NCBI RefSeq assembly: GCF_040833955.1
Contig: NZ_CP162133.1
Span: forward strand, 2,068,001-2,132,000
Source of the DNA: Leptospira sp. WS60.C2
Lineage (GTDB): Bacteria > Spirochaetota > Leptospiria > Leptospirales > Leptospiraceae
Direction: 5' to 3'
DNA length: 64,000 nt
The position numbers and the translations under genes were made by a program. The notes below the pieces were generated by a model. It made no database searches. It was not told the origin of the DNA and saw nothing but the letters and a program-made list of their open reading frames with translations. Of the stretch, positions 48,477 through 57,821 are shown piece after piece; within the stretch, counting starts at the first letter, position 1; every line of letters begins with the position of its first letter.

Positions 48477-50333
48477 TCACATTCGTTCCATCTCACTCCA
48501 ACTATCACGACTCAGTTCCTCTTCTTTTCCCAAATCCACAAACATCAATCGTTCAAGTTCCAAGTTCCTTTGTTTGGCGAGGCTTATGTATTGGACTCGG
48601 TCCTTTCGTAAGGAAAATAGTTCCTGAAAGGTTTCATCATCGTGTGCTAAAAATAAATTTTTGGCCCGTTCTGCTGCATAAGACCTTGTTCCTAATAGTT
48701 TTAAGACATCGGATGCTAAGGTGACAGCCGTTTCTCTAGTCTCGCGATAGATATAGGAAAGCCCCATTTCTTTGAACTCATAGGCTTCTTCCCGATCTCC
48801 CACACGTGCCAGTATCTGAATGCCTGGATAATGGTGTTTGACATTTCGGATGAGTTCCTGTTGTCTTTCTGGATGGTCGAGTGCAGCGACTAGAATTTTT
48901 GCATGTTCCAACCCAGCACTTTCCAAGAGTTCAAGCCGAGTGGCATCTCCAAAGAATACCTTAAATCCAAATCTTCCAAGCATCTCAACTCGATCGGCAT
49001 CATAATCCAAAATTGTGATCCCAACTCCATTGGAACGTAAAAACCGTCCTACCATATTTCCGAATCTTCCAAATCCACAGATGATTACGGGATTTTCTTC
49101 CTTTTCGATTTTCCCATTCGTTTCCGATTGGGGAGCCTTGGATTGTAATCTAGTAAATATCGTTTTTTCATATAATAATAATAATATGGGTGTGAGTGCC
49201 ATACTAAGGGCAACACAAGCAACGAGAATGACAATGGTTTCTTTTTCAAAGACACCAAGTCCTTCCGAATAACCGAATAGGACAAAAGAAAACTCACCCA
49301 CTTGTGAGAGGGCAAGTGCCATATACAAATTTTGATCCAGAGGTATTTTGAATAAAAACCCAAGGAGGAGTAATACAATCGCCTTAGCAAATATAATTCC
49401 AAAGACAATTCCAACAATTTTAGAAGGATGTTCCAAGACCACAGGTATGTCCATTGAAGCTCCGACACTTAGAAAAAACAATCCAAGCAACAAACCTTTG
49501 AAAGGTTCAATGTTACTCTCCAGTTCATGGCGAAATTCACTGCTCGCAAGTACAACTCCCGCAAGGAAAGTTCCAAGTGCTGCTGATACTCCAACCGATC
49601 CCATGAGAACTGAAATGGCGATGACTAACAATAAACTAGCACCTGTAAAAATTTCGCGACTTCCTGATTTCGCGATCAAACGAAATAGTGGACTTAAGAG
49701 GTATCTCCCAATGAATATGATTCCAATCACAACACCTAACACTACTAATGTCTTTTGATAACCCGGTAAGTGATCCACCAACGAGTGTCCATGTTCACTT
49801 GTAGAAATTTCCCTATCACTTAACATGGGAAAGATAGCAAGGATCGGAATGACCGCCATATCTTGAAATAACAAAATCGAAAAGGAAGCTTGACCTGAAA
49901 TCGATTTCATAAGCCCCTTTTCTTTCAAAGTTTGGAGTACGATTGCTGTTGAGGACAAAGACAAAATCAATCCCAAAGCAAAGGATGATTTCCAAGAAAA
50001 TTGAAATAGAATCGAACATGTAAAAACAACGAACGTCGTTAAGACAAGCTGCAAACCTCCAAGTCCTAACAACCAAAATTTCAATCGCCAAAGTAAACTT
50101 AGTTCCAATTCCAATCCAATGGCAAATAACATCATCACCACACCAAATTCTGCAAAATGCAAAAGATCCTTTCCTTCAGAACCCACAAAACCAAATACAA
50201 ATGGTCCAATCACAATGCCTGCGATCAAATACCCAAGTACAGAACCAAGTCCCAATCGATTGGCAATCGGAACCATAATGATCGCACTCGTTAGATAAAT
50301 CATTGCTTGTAGAAAAAATTGCACTTCACCCAT
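48477..50333 (-). CDS. KefB/KefC-type potassium/proton antiporter (CPA2) with RCK domain
   Basis: A 618-residue membrane protein. About 12-13 membrane segments (1-390) form the CPA2 exchanger, with GYLIAGIVIGPFVFG, LSLSSTAIVLQTLKEKG and a central FLAGVVLASSEFRHELE. A cytosolic TrkA-N/RCK domain begins with VIICGFGRFGNMVGRFL (Rossmann GxGxxG) and ends with the region around GDATRLELLESAGLE. It exports K+ in exchange for protons and is gated by nucleotides or glutathione adducts in E. coli. The 8-base overlap with the oxidoreductase gene supports the Kef type. Confidence 0.93.
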   Translation of the reverse strand: MGEVQFFLQAMIYLTSAIIMVPIANRLGLGSVLGYLIAGIVIGPFVFGFVGSEGKDLLHFAEFGVVMMLFAIGLELELSLLWRLKFWLLGLGGLQLVLTTFVVFTCSILFQFSWKSSFALGLILSLSSTAIVLQTLKEKGLMKSISGQASFSILLFQDMAVIPILAIFPMLSDREISTSEHGHSLVDHLPGYQKTLVVLGVVIGIIFIGRYLLSPLFRLIAKSGSREIFTGASLLLVIAISVLMGSVGVSAALGTFLAGVVLASSEFRHELESNIEPFKGLLLGLFFLSVGASMDIPVVLEHPSKIVGIVFGIIFAKAIVLLLLGFLFKIPLDQNLYMALALSQVGEFSFVLFGYSEGLGVFEKETIVILVACVALSMALTPILLLLYEKTIFTRLQSKAPQSETNGKIEKEENPVIICGFGRFGNMVGRFLRSNGVGITILDYDADRVEMLGRFGFKVFFGDATRLELLESAGLEHAKILVAALDHPERQQELIRNVKHHYPGIQILARVGDREEAYEFKEMGLSYIYRETRETAVTLASDVLKLLGTRSYAAERAKNLFLAHDDETFQELFSLRKDRVQYISLAKQRNLELERLMFVDLGKEEELSRDSWSEMERM

Positions 50334-50868
50334 GATTAGCCTCTAACATGTTTAAGATAAATTTTTTATAACGAATCGATTCTCTTTGGAAATCTTCTTC
50401 CTTCAAATGAAACGTTCCTTGGACTAAGAATGGATTTTGGTAATCCATTTTACAAAGTTCTGCCGTACGTTTAAAAGGTAATAAGAATTCATCGATCGTA
50501 TATCCATGAAATCCTTCTTTCTGATAGGCCTCTCTTGAACCACCAGTCGTGATGGCCTGGACCCATTTTTTTCCTCTTAGGGAATTCCCGTTTTTTCCAT
50601 ACGCCCAACCGTCTTCCAAAACAAAATCAATCCATTGTTTCAAAAGTGGAGGGCAACTGTACCAATACAAAGGATGTTGAAACAAAATGACATCATGTTC
50701 GAGAAGAAAACTTTGTTCGAGTTTGACATTGATTGTAAAATTAGGATATAATTCGTATAAATCCCGTAAGGTGATGTCTTCCGCATTGGGTATAGAATCT
50801 AATAAGATTTGATTTGCTTTGGACCGTTCCAAAAATGGGTGGGCTAACAAAATAAGAATCTTTGCCAT
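50326..50868 (-). CDS. KefF/KefG-type NAD(P)H oxidoreductase, ancillary to the Kef antiporter
   Basis: A 180-residue flavodoxin-fold quinone reductase. Features: ILILLAHPFLERSKANQ (flavin phosphate loop), FQHPLYWYSCPPLLKQWID, and TTGGSREAYQKEGFHGYTI. These are typical of KefF/KefG/MdaB. In E. coli KefF binds and activates the antiporter. It is directly upstream and overlapping. Confidence 0.92.
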   Translation of the reverse strand: MAKILILLAHPFLERSKANQILLDSIPNAEDITLRDLYELYPNFTINVKLEQSFLLEHDVILFQHPLYWYSCPPLLKQWIDFVLEDGWAYGKNGNSLRGKKWVQAITTGGSREAYQKEGFHGYTIDEFLLPFKRTAELCKMDYQNPFLVQGTFHLKEEDFQRESIRYKKFILNMLEANHG

Positions 50869-51161
50869 AAACGTTAAAGGAACAAATCTTTAAAACGTAC
50901 GCAAACCATAAATTTTTATATTCCATTTCTGCTCAGTAAAAAAGTTTTCCTTGCGTTCCCTTTCATTCCCCTTTAGTTTGGCTGGATTGATACGTGACGT
51001 AGAGATATAAAATGTTCATTAGTACTGATAGAGGTCGTAAAACTCTCCTAAACAATCTTAACCAACAGTATGTTTTGCTAGCTAGCACTGGAATGAAACA
51101 ATGGTGATCCTATTTTGATTTTAGTAAACATACCAAATCGTCTCCATTTAAGGAAATAGGA
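50869..51161 (+). other. Intergenic region, divergent promoters expected
   Basis: The 293-base gap between the minus-strand Kef operon and the plus-strand decayed gene. It must hold the Kef promoter. A 31-codon plus-strand frame from ATG 51012 has no good ribosome binding site, and I see no structured RNA. Confidence 0.4.
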
Positions 51162-51553
51162 TTGAAGCAAAACTCACCCATATCCCTCACTCTCATGATT
51201 TGCCTTTTCGCAAACCTTTCGCTTTTTTCCGATTGCACTCCCCTGCATATCCATCTCGCACGTCCGGGAGCTGTGTCTATGCAAATGGAAAAGCCTATTT
51301 ACTCGGGGGAAAAAACGGATCATCGAATCTCTTTGATTTTTGGGAGTCAACCGATGGAATTAGTTGGGTTCTCATCACAGAAAGAGTCAAACAAACATCT
51401 GGTGGTGGGATCAATCGTCCTTGTAACACGATATAGAATACAAACCTCACTTTTAACTATGGATTCAACTCCATTTCTAACCGAGCAGTTTTGATTGGAA
51501 AAAGGCTTCTTGTATACGGACAGCAAGACAATGTTTACACCGATTTAGAATAA
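51162..51553 (+). pseudogene. Decayed lipoprotein gene with kelch-like repeat
   Basis: Starting at TTG 51162 (AAGGAAATAGGA upstream) one frame gives a lipoprotein-like signal (LTLMICLFANLSLFSDC). A different frame continues with kelch-like sequence (SGSCVYANGKAYLLGGKNG, then FDFWESTDGISWVLI). That frame is broken by a TAG at 51434-51436, then resumes with SNRAVLIGKRLLVYG until a stop at 51551. So at least one frameshift (about 51230-51260) and one in-frame stop separate parts of what was one exported beta-propeller protein. Sequencing error cannot explain both changes easily. Confidence 0.6.
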
Positions 51554-51666
51554 CTGACCCTTGTAGAAATTGATTTCGACACATAATCTAAATCAGCTTT
51601 ACTTCGTTGGAAAAAAGGAAGAGTGAATGTTGACATTTGTTGGAAACTCTATACTATGAATCACCG

Positions 51667-52044
51667 ATGAAAGTGAACGCAGAAAAAGCTCTGGCAACCT
51701 TAGAGAAGGCGAAAGAAGAAAAAGAGAAAGGATCCTATGAAACATCTCTAACTCTTTTTCGAGAATACTTATCCATGGTAGATCCTTCTTTTACTCATGG
51801 GGTTTGGTACACAATGGCAGAAATCTTATTTGAGAAGAAAGAATATGAAGAAGCTCTTTCTCACTGCAATCGTGCATTAGAACTGATGAAAGAATTTATC
51901 CCTGCCCTGGAACTGCGTGCGAAAATACAAAAAGAGTTAGGCAATCATACTGCCGTGAAAGAAGACCAAAACAAAATAGACAAACTCAATGCAGAAGAAG
52001 AGTCCAAGTGGGATGATCCCAATCACTACTATCATTATAAGTGA
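51667..52044 (+). CDS. Small TPR-repeat protein
   Basis: A 125-residue soluble protein with about two to three TPR units: SYETSLTLFREYLSMVDPSF and EILFEKKEYEEALSHCNRAL followed by EFIPALELRAKIQKELGNH. The start is uncertain: ATG 51667 chosen, a TTG ten codons upstream is possible; neither has a strong ribosome binding site. Downstream of the decayed gene. Probably a protein-interaction module. Confidence 0.75.
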   Translation: MKVNAEKALATLEKAKEEKEKGSYETSLTLFREYLSMVDPSFTHGVWYTMAEILFEKKEYEEALSHCNRALELMKEFIPALELRAKIQKELGNHTAVKEDQNKIDKLNAEEESKWDDPNHYYHYK

Positions 52045-52050
52045 AACAAT

Positions 52051-52088
52051 AAAAAAGCCTCTTCTCCAAGTTTCCTTCGAGAAGAGGC
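52051..52088 (-). terminator. Rho-independent terminator downstream of the first flagellin gene
   Basis: On the minus strand GCCTCTTCTC (52088-52079) pairs perfectly with GAGAAGAGGC (52066-52057), 10 pairs with a 12-base loop, followed by six T (52056-52051). It lies 34 bases after the flagellin stop. Confidence 0.85.
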
Positions 52089-52121
52089 AACCGTCTTAAG
52101 GCAACTCTTGCCTTTTACGAC

Positions 52122-52970
52122 TTAAGTGTTATTCAAAAGTCGCAATACAGAATTGGGTCTGAGGCTGGCTTGCGCTAGCATTGCCGTACCGCTTTGCACG
52201 AGAATTTGTTTCGTCGTGAGCGCTACCATTTCCTCAGCCATATCTGCGTCCCTAATCCTTGATTCGGATGCTTGCATATTTTCGTATGCACCCATGAGGC
52301 CTTTTGCAGTACTTTCGAGCCTATTTTGATAAGCTCCCATATCTGCTCTCTGCTTCATGATCTTGTTCAAGGCGAAGTCCGCTTTGGCAATCGCTTCATC
52401 CGCTTTTCCAGGTGTTGAAAGAGCAATTTTAATCGCACCTTCCGACATCTTCAAAGCTTTCGAAGTCATAGTTCCAATGTAGAAACGCTCTCTTTGCCTT
52501 GCGTTTGCTCCCATGTGAAACCACATCGATGCTTTCGTTGACTTTCGAGCGAAGTCTCCTTCAAACAGTTTCATTTTATTGAACTCTGCTTGCGAAGCAA
52601 TTCGATCGATCTCATCCACCAGCGCAGATACTTCTACCTGCACGAGTTGCCTGTCCTCAGGTGTGTAGATTCCGTTCGAAGTCTGAATCGCCAGGGTTCG
52701 GATTCGTTGGATGATTTCAGCCGACTGGTCAAGGTAACCCTCTGCAGTCTGGATGAAACTAAGTCCATCTTCCGTATTCCTTTCCGCCTGACGTAAACCA
52801 CGAATTTGTGTTCGTAGTTTTTCCGAAACAGCAAGACCAGAAGCATCATCACCGGCAAGGTTAATCCTTTGCCCAGTGGAGAGGTTCCTCATGGTCTTAT
52901 CTACATCCCATTGTGTAAACTTGAGAGCACGATGTGATTGAATCGCACTCATGTTGTGATTGATAATCAT
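52122..52970 (-). CDS. flaB: Flagellin, spirochaete FlaB type (downstream copy)
   Basis: A 282-residue core flagellin of the periplasmic flagella. The N-terminal D0/D1 region has [34 protein letters not shown], and [19 protein letters not shown]. The C-terminal part has [33 protein letters not shown]. No D2/D3 surface domains, as expected of spirochaete FlaB. SD AAAGGAG is 9 bases before the ATG. It differs from the upstream copy mostly in the middle and carries a leader hairpin of its own. Confidence 0.97.
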   Translation of the reverse strand: MIINHNMSAIQSHRALKFTQWDVDKTMRNLSTGQRINLAGDDASGLAVSEKLRTQIRGLRQAERNTEDGLSFIQTAEGYLDQSAEIIQRIRTLAIQTSNGIYTPEDRQLVQVEVSALVDEIDRIASQAEFNKMKLFEGDFARKSTKASMWFHMGANARQRERFYIGTMTSKALKMSEGAIKIALSTPGKADEAIAKADFALNKIMKQRADMGAYQNRLESTAKGLMGAYENMQASESRIRDADMAEEMVALTTKQILVQSGTAMLAQASLRPNSVLRLLNNT

Positions 52971-52979
52971 TGGCCTACA

Positions 52980-53041
52980 CTCCTTTGTGTATTACCAAGA
53001 ACGGTATGTATTTCGTTCTTAGCCGGACAATCCCTGTCCGG
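52980..53041 (-). promoter_or_regulatory. Leader hairpins and ribosome binding site of the downstream flagellin
   Basis: On the minus strand CCGGACA-GGGAT-TGTCCGG (53041-53023) is a perfect 7-pair stem with a GGGAT loop. It is followed by a second hairpin, AAGAACG/CGTTCTT, and then the ribosome binding site AAAGGAG (52986-52980). The GGGA loop with flanking ACA...TGT is close to the CsrA recognition sequence, and the second GGA lies in the Shine-Dalgarno. Regulation by CsrA is inference. Confidence 0.55.
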
Positions 53042-53144
53042 TGTCAAGGATGAGCTTTCATTTTGCCACCTGGCAGGGGAAAGCCGGCTGATTATCTAAT
53101 AACAACTCTTCAGTTACACTAACCACTCACCTCGTTAACGTAAA

Positions 53145-54077
<933 letters not shown>

Positions 54078-54103
54078 CTAAAATCTCTATTTATTCCCTT
54101 AGT

Positions 54104-54130
54104 ATGTCGGTCGCTGGATATAGGAAATTA
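54104..54130 (-). promoter_or_regulatory. Candidate sigma-28 (FliA) promoter of the flagellin genes
   Basis: On the minus strand TAAT (54130-54127), 15 bases, then ACCGACAT (54111-54104). The sigma-28 consensus is TAAA-N15-GCCGATAA, so the spacing is exact and the core CCGA matches. It lies about 115 bases upstream of the ATG, leaving a leader that holds the hairpin. By eye only. Confidence 0.45.
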
Positions 54131-54255
54131 ATCCGAAGAAAACGATAGGTTTTCATCGAAAATTGGCTATTTTTGAGGATTTTTGGAGGATTTTGGTGAC
54201 TTTAGCGATTAATTTTTTTTTTAAAAAAATCTATTTTTCCCAATACGATCATCGG

Positions 54256-54300
54256 TTTTTCTCCATTTTCCATAAGCAAATTTTCAAAAATGGAGAAAAA
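54256..54300. repeat. Perfect 14-base inverted repeat
   Basis: TTTTTCTCCATTTT (54256-54269) and its exact complement (54287-54300) flank a 17-base loop. It lies between the terminator of the amidase/GerMN operon and the flagellin promoter. Just upstream (54213-54230) is a run of T followed by a run of A. Function unknown; it may add to termination. Confidence 0.6.
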
Positions 54301-54315
54301 ACAGGGGGAACCCCC
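54296..54315 (-). terminator. Terminator of the minus-strand ribH-to-GerMN operon
   Basis: On the minus strand GGGG-GTTC-CCCC (54315-54304) is a short, GC-only hairpin followed by TG and six T (54301-54296). It comes three bases after the stop of the GerMN-like gene. Confidence 0.65.
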
Positions 54316-54318
54316 AAG

Positions 54319-55146
54319 TTAGCGAGTCGCTTTTGGGGAAATCGAATCCCATTGGTAAACGGGCTGAAAGGATCCTGAAAACCGATGTTCGATCTCTTTG
54401 ACATCTTTAAAGTTTTCGAAAAGACTTGCGTTGAGCGCACGTAAGGTTTGATCCATTGCTTGGATCCTACGTTTGTTTAGCACTTCTTCCGATTCTTTGG
54501 GAACCGATTCTGTTCCACCTGTATAGTATGTAATCGTGTCAACAGGTGCATTCGGATTCTCTTCTTCAGGATCGGCATTATCTTCCTCTCTTTTTGTATG
54601 AGGAAGTCTGTATTTTTCCATAATGGATTCGAGGATACTCGTATTCCAGTCGATGACGAGGGTTCCATTTTTCTCGAGAAACCAAGATTGTTTCAGTGCA
54701 AAGCGAATATCTAAAAGTTTTTTGGGAGAAAAAAGTTTTCCATCTTTCGCCAAAGCTTCCACCGAATCAAAGTAAGGTGGCGCACCCACTTCTCCTATGA
54801 TTTGATACACTAGGTCAGCTCGATCTTCCCGTTTTAAAACCTTGCGCTGGATTGGGATTTGTTCCCCTTCTCCATTGGAAATATATATCACAATCGGTTC
54901 TCTATGGTCGAGTGAAGGATAGGAATACAATTGAAAGGGAACAAGCAGACGAAATGGGTTTTGTTCCGCTAAGATGAAAAAACTAAAGAAGAGAAGTAAA
55001 CTAAACCAAGAACCAAAGAGAAAGATAAAATCACGAGTGAGTTTGGTTTCCCCTGTTCCAATTTTGTAAAACCGAATGGATACAGTTTTTAAAAATTCCC
55101 AGTAGGACTTAAGTATTTCTTTAATCTTTTGAAGATGCGTATTCAT
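54319..55146 (-). CDS. GerMN-domain membrane protein
   Basis: A 275-residue protein with one membrane segment (about 42-61). An extracytoplasmic GerMN-like domain (about 85-175) contains ADLVYQIIGEVGAPP and the KNGTLVIDWN strand. An acidic linker (about 185-205) and a helical C-terminus follow. GerMN domains occur in spore and envelope proteins. It overlaps the amidase gene by 26 bases, which suggests a cell wall or division role. Confidence 0.78.
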   Translation of the reverse strand: MNTHLQKIKEILKSYWEFLKTVSIRFYKIGTGETKLTRDFIFLFGSWFSLLLFFSFFILAEQNPFRLLVPFQLYSYPSLDHREPIVIYISNGEGEQIPIQRKVLKREDRADLVYQIIGEVGAPPYFDSVEALAKDGKLFSPKKLLDIRFALKQSWFLEKNGTLVIDWNTSILESIMEKYRLPHTKREEDNADPEEENPNAPVDTITYYTGGTESVPKESEEVLNKRRIQAMDQTLRALNASLFENFKDVKEIEHRFSGSFQPVYQWDSISPKATR

Positions 55147-56233
55147 GAATTCCTTTGATCACACTGCGAGCGATTTTCTTTTGGAAAGATTTATCTCTCA
55201 GTTTTTTACTTTCTTCAGGGTTTGTGAGATACCCCATTTCCACAAGTACAGCAGGCATAAGGCTTCCTCGCAAGACGGAAAAATCTGCCTTTTTCACTCC
55301 CCTGGAAGGGATTTCGGGGCTTAAGGCCTTTTCATATTGTTCCGCGACAGAATCGGCTAATTTTTTGGATCGCCTTTGGGTCACACTCGATAACATTTGC
55401 GACTGGATTTGGGTGACTGCCGGAATTTTGTGTTTTCCGATATAGCGATTTTCAATGAGAGCAGTTTCTCTTGCGCTTTCCGTACTCGGACTTTGAGAAA
55501 GATAATACACTTCAAATCCTGCGGCTTTTTCCGAGAGGGATGCATTGCAATGGAAACTGATAAAAATCACATCCCTTGTATCCGAAAGGACGCGATTGGC
55601 AAATTTGGAACGGTCTTCCAATTCCACAAAACGATCGTCCTTTCTCACCATCTCCACTCGGATCTCTGGATAATACTTTCGTAAGTAGAGATAGGTATAA
55701 CGGGCTACACCGAGACTTACCTCTTTTTCAAAATACCCAGATTGGTCGGAGGTCCCAGGATCTTTTCCCCCATGCCCTGCATCAATGACAATGGCCTTCA
55801 CCGCCATACTTCGTTTGGGAGCTGGTTCTTTCGGAATTTGAATCCAGAGTTCTTTTTCTTTAAATTGGTAACGAACATCGTAAGCAATGAGATTGAGTAA
55901 AATTCCTTCCACTAAATCCAGAGGTAAATACACCTCTTCTTCTTTTTTTAAAATGGCTTTTGGGATTTTGTAAATTTTACCATCCAAAGTATAAAAACTG
56001 CTACCAATGCGAAATTGGATATTCCCTTGGGGAGTGGAGATAGAACCAACGTTTGTGTATTTTTTAAGTTTGGTTGAAAGTTCTGGCAGAATGGTTTTTA
56101 AATCAGAAAAACCAACATAATTCCCTTTCCCGTAAAGCGGAAGTTTGGCGACTTCTGCTCTCACGAGACTGGGGAAAAAAAAGAGTAAAAGTAAAACTAA
56201 TCTTTTTTGAAGAAAGAAAGAATTCGTTTCCAA
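55121..56233 (-). CDS. N-acetylmuramoyl-L-alanine amidase (Amidase_3)
   Basis: A 370-residue exported cell wall hydrolase. Signal peptide QKRLVLLLLFFFPSLVRA. An N-terminal stretch (30-140) resembles a copper-amine-oxidase-N-like or AMIN-type domain. The catalytic domain has zinc ligands in IDAGHGGKDPG, FEKEVSLGVA, and FISFHCNAS, with the catalytic Glu in VLVEMGYLTNPEES. It cuts the amide between MurNAc and L-Ala. The start lies inside the helicase gene end (37-base overlap). Confidence 0.93.
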   Translation of the reverse strand: METNSFFLQKRLVLLLLFFFPSLVRAEVAKLPLYGKGNYVGFSDLKTILPELSTKLKKYTNVGSISTPQGNIQFRIGSSFYTLDGKIYKIPKAILKKEEEVYLPLDLVEGILLNLIAYDVRYQFKEKELWIQIPKEPAPKRSMAVKAIVIDAGHGGKDPGTSDQSGYFEKEVSLGVARYTYLYLRKYYPEIRVEMVRKDDRFVELEDRSKFANRVLSDTRDVIFISFHCNASLSEKAAGFEVYYLSQSPSTESARETALIENRYIGKHKIPAVTQIQSQMLSSVTQRRSKKLADSVAEQYEKALSPEIPSRGVKKADFSVLRGSLMPAVLVEMGYLTNPEESKKLRDKSFQKKIARSVIKGIHEYASSKD

Positions 56234-57813
56234 ATTGATTGTTTCTGTTTTTTGGATTGTTTCACTTCGTTGATATCAAAAAGATTTCGTCTTGGATCGC
56301 TCTTTTGATTCGATTTTCCTGGTTGGTGTTTTTTGTGATGGGGTTTGCCCTTCCCGTCTTTTGGATGGTTGCCATGTTTGAATTCATGGTGGGTCATCTT
56401 CGCAGGATGTTTGTGATGTTCACCCGCTTCTCCGTGGTTATGACTTGGATGAGACATCTTAGCTGGTGGATGGTAGCCTTCCGACTTTCCTTTATGACGA
56501 CCCTTATCACCTGACCTGTGTTCGCCTCTCTCTCCCCCTCGTCCACCACGGTCTGCGCGACGAGGCTCTTCTCCCCGTCTTGGTTTTCCACCTCGACCAC
56601 CTCTTTGTTCGCGGTCTTGGTATTTTTTCTCACCAGGGATCACTTCATCGGCAAAGACAGGAGTGAATTCACCCGTTGGGAATTCCAAATACTCTTCACG
56701 GATTTCTCCCACAGGGATTTTTGAGTTGAGATACTTTTCAATCCGTTCCAGTTCCGTATAATCCGTTTCAGAACAAAATCCAATCGACTGTCCTTTTCTT
56801 CCCGCACGGGCTGTACGACCAATTCGGTGCACATAGTTTTCCGCGTCTTGAGGCAGGTCATAATTATAAACCACATCAATGTTTTCGATGTCAATCCCAC
56901 GAGAGGCAACATCTGTTGCGATAAGGTATTTGTATTTGCCTGCTTTGAAATCACGAAGGAGACGAATGCGTTTTTTCTGGTCGAGTTCCGAAGAAAGTCC
57001 CGTCGCTGTGATTCCATATTTACGTAATACGGAAACAATTTTTGGGATATTCATTTTGTAGTTGGTAAAAATGATTCCGAGTCCTTCGATTGGATAGTTT
57101 AACAAGGAATTGACGAGATACGGAAGTTTTTCTTCTCTTCCCAAATGCAAGAGGGTTTGGTCAATCCGTTCTGTGATGACTTTTTCTGGATTGATATGAA
57201 CTTCAATGGGTTCGTTCAAATAACGACTAGCGAGTCGAACCACTTCATAACTGAGAGTGGCACTAAAGAGAAGGGATTGTTTTCTATTTTTACATTTGTG
57301 GAAGATGTACTTGAGGTCTTGGACAAACCCCATATCGAACATTCTGTCCGCTTCATCAAGGATCACCACTTTGATGTTTTCCAAGGAGAGACCGTGGTTT
57401 TTCACAAAGTCAATGAGTCGACCAGGGGTCGCCACTATGATACAGGCTTTGTTTCCGAGTGCTTGTTCTTGTGACTTGTAATCGGTTCCTCCGATGATGG
57501 TAGCCACACCCAAGTCAGTGAACTCGAGTAATTTTTTTGCTTCTTCTGCGATCTGGATCGTGAGTTCTCTTGTCGGTGCTAAGACAAGGGCATACGGAAG
57601 TGCTTCCTCTTCCTCTGCAGAGAGAAGTCTGTGCAAAGTGGGAAGTAAAAAGGCCATTGTTTTTCCAGTTCCAGTTTGGGCAAGACCAGTGAGGTCGTGT
57701 CCTTCCATGGCAAACGGGATGGATTTGGCTTGGATGGGTGTGAGCTCTGTGTAACCAATTTTGTCTAGGGCTTTCTTTAGAGACTCGTGAAAAGGTAATT
57801 CGTTAAATTTCAT
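56197..57813 (-). CDS. DEAD-box RNA helicase with long basic, His/Gly-rich tail
   Basis: A 538-residue RhlE-like helicase. Q motif PIQAKSIPFAMEG, Walker A AQTGTGKTMAF, DEAD in VVILDEADRMFDMGF, SAT in LLFSATLS, and motif VI HRIGRTARAGRKG. From about residue 395 the tail is low-complexity: RGG-type repeats, then His/Lys/Gly-rich (HKGKSEGYHPPAKMSHPSHN). Such tails bind RNA. Transcribed with the methyltransferase (8-base gap) and the amidase (overlap). Confidence 0.94.
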   Translation of the reverse strand: MKFNELPFHESLKKALDKIGYTELTPIQAKSIPFAMEGHDLTGLAQTGTGKTMAFLLPTLHRLLSAEEEEALPYALVLAPTRELTIQIAEEAKKLLEFTDLGVATIIGGTDYKSQEQALGNKACIIVATPGRLIDFVKNHGLSLENIKVVILDEADRMFDMGFVQDLKYIFHKCKNRKQSLLFSATLSYEVVRLASRYLNEPIEVHINPEKVITERIDQTLLHLGREEKLPYLVNSLLNYPIEGLGIIFTNYKMNIPKIVSVLRKYGITATGLSSELDQKKRIRLLRDFKAGKYKYLIATDVASRGIDIENIDVVYNYDLPQDAENYVHRIGRTARAGRKGQSIGFCSETDYTELERIEKYLNSKIPVGEIREEYLEFPTGEFTPVFADEVIPGEKKYQDREQRGGRGGKPRRGEEPRRADRGGRGGERGEHRSGDKGRHKGKSEGYHPPAKMSHPSHNHGEAGEHHKHPAKMTHHEFKHGNHPKDGKGKPHHKKHQPGKSNQKSDPRRNLFDINEVKQSKKQKQSIWKRILSFFKKD

Positions 57814-57821
57814 AATGGATT

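Noticed and set aside
51012..51107. Plus-strand 31-codon frame starting at ATG 51012
   Set aside because: No ribosome binding site, no recognisable feature, and it precedes a decayed gene.
53002..53041. TTGACA-like promoter directly before the downstream flagellin hairpin
   Set aside because: The spacing to the next TAAGAA is about 20 bases, and it lies within the hairpin; too weak to list.
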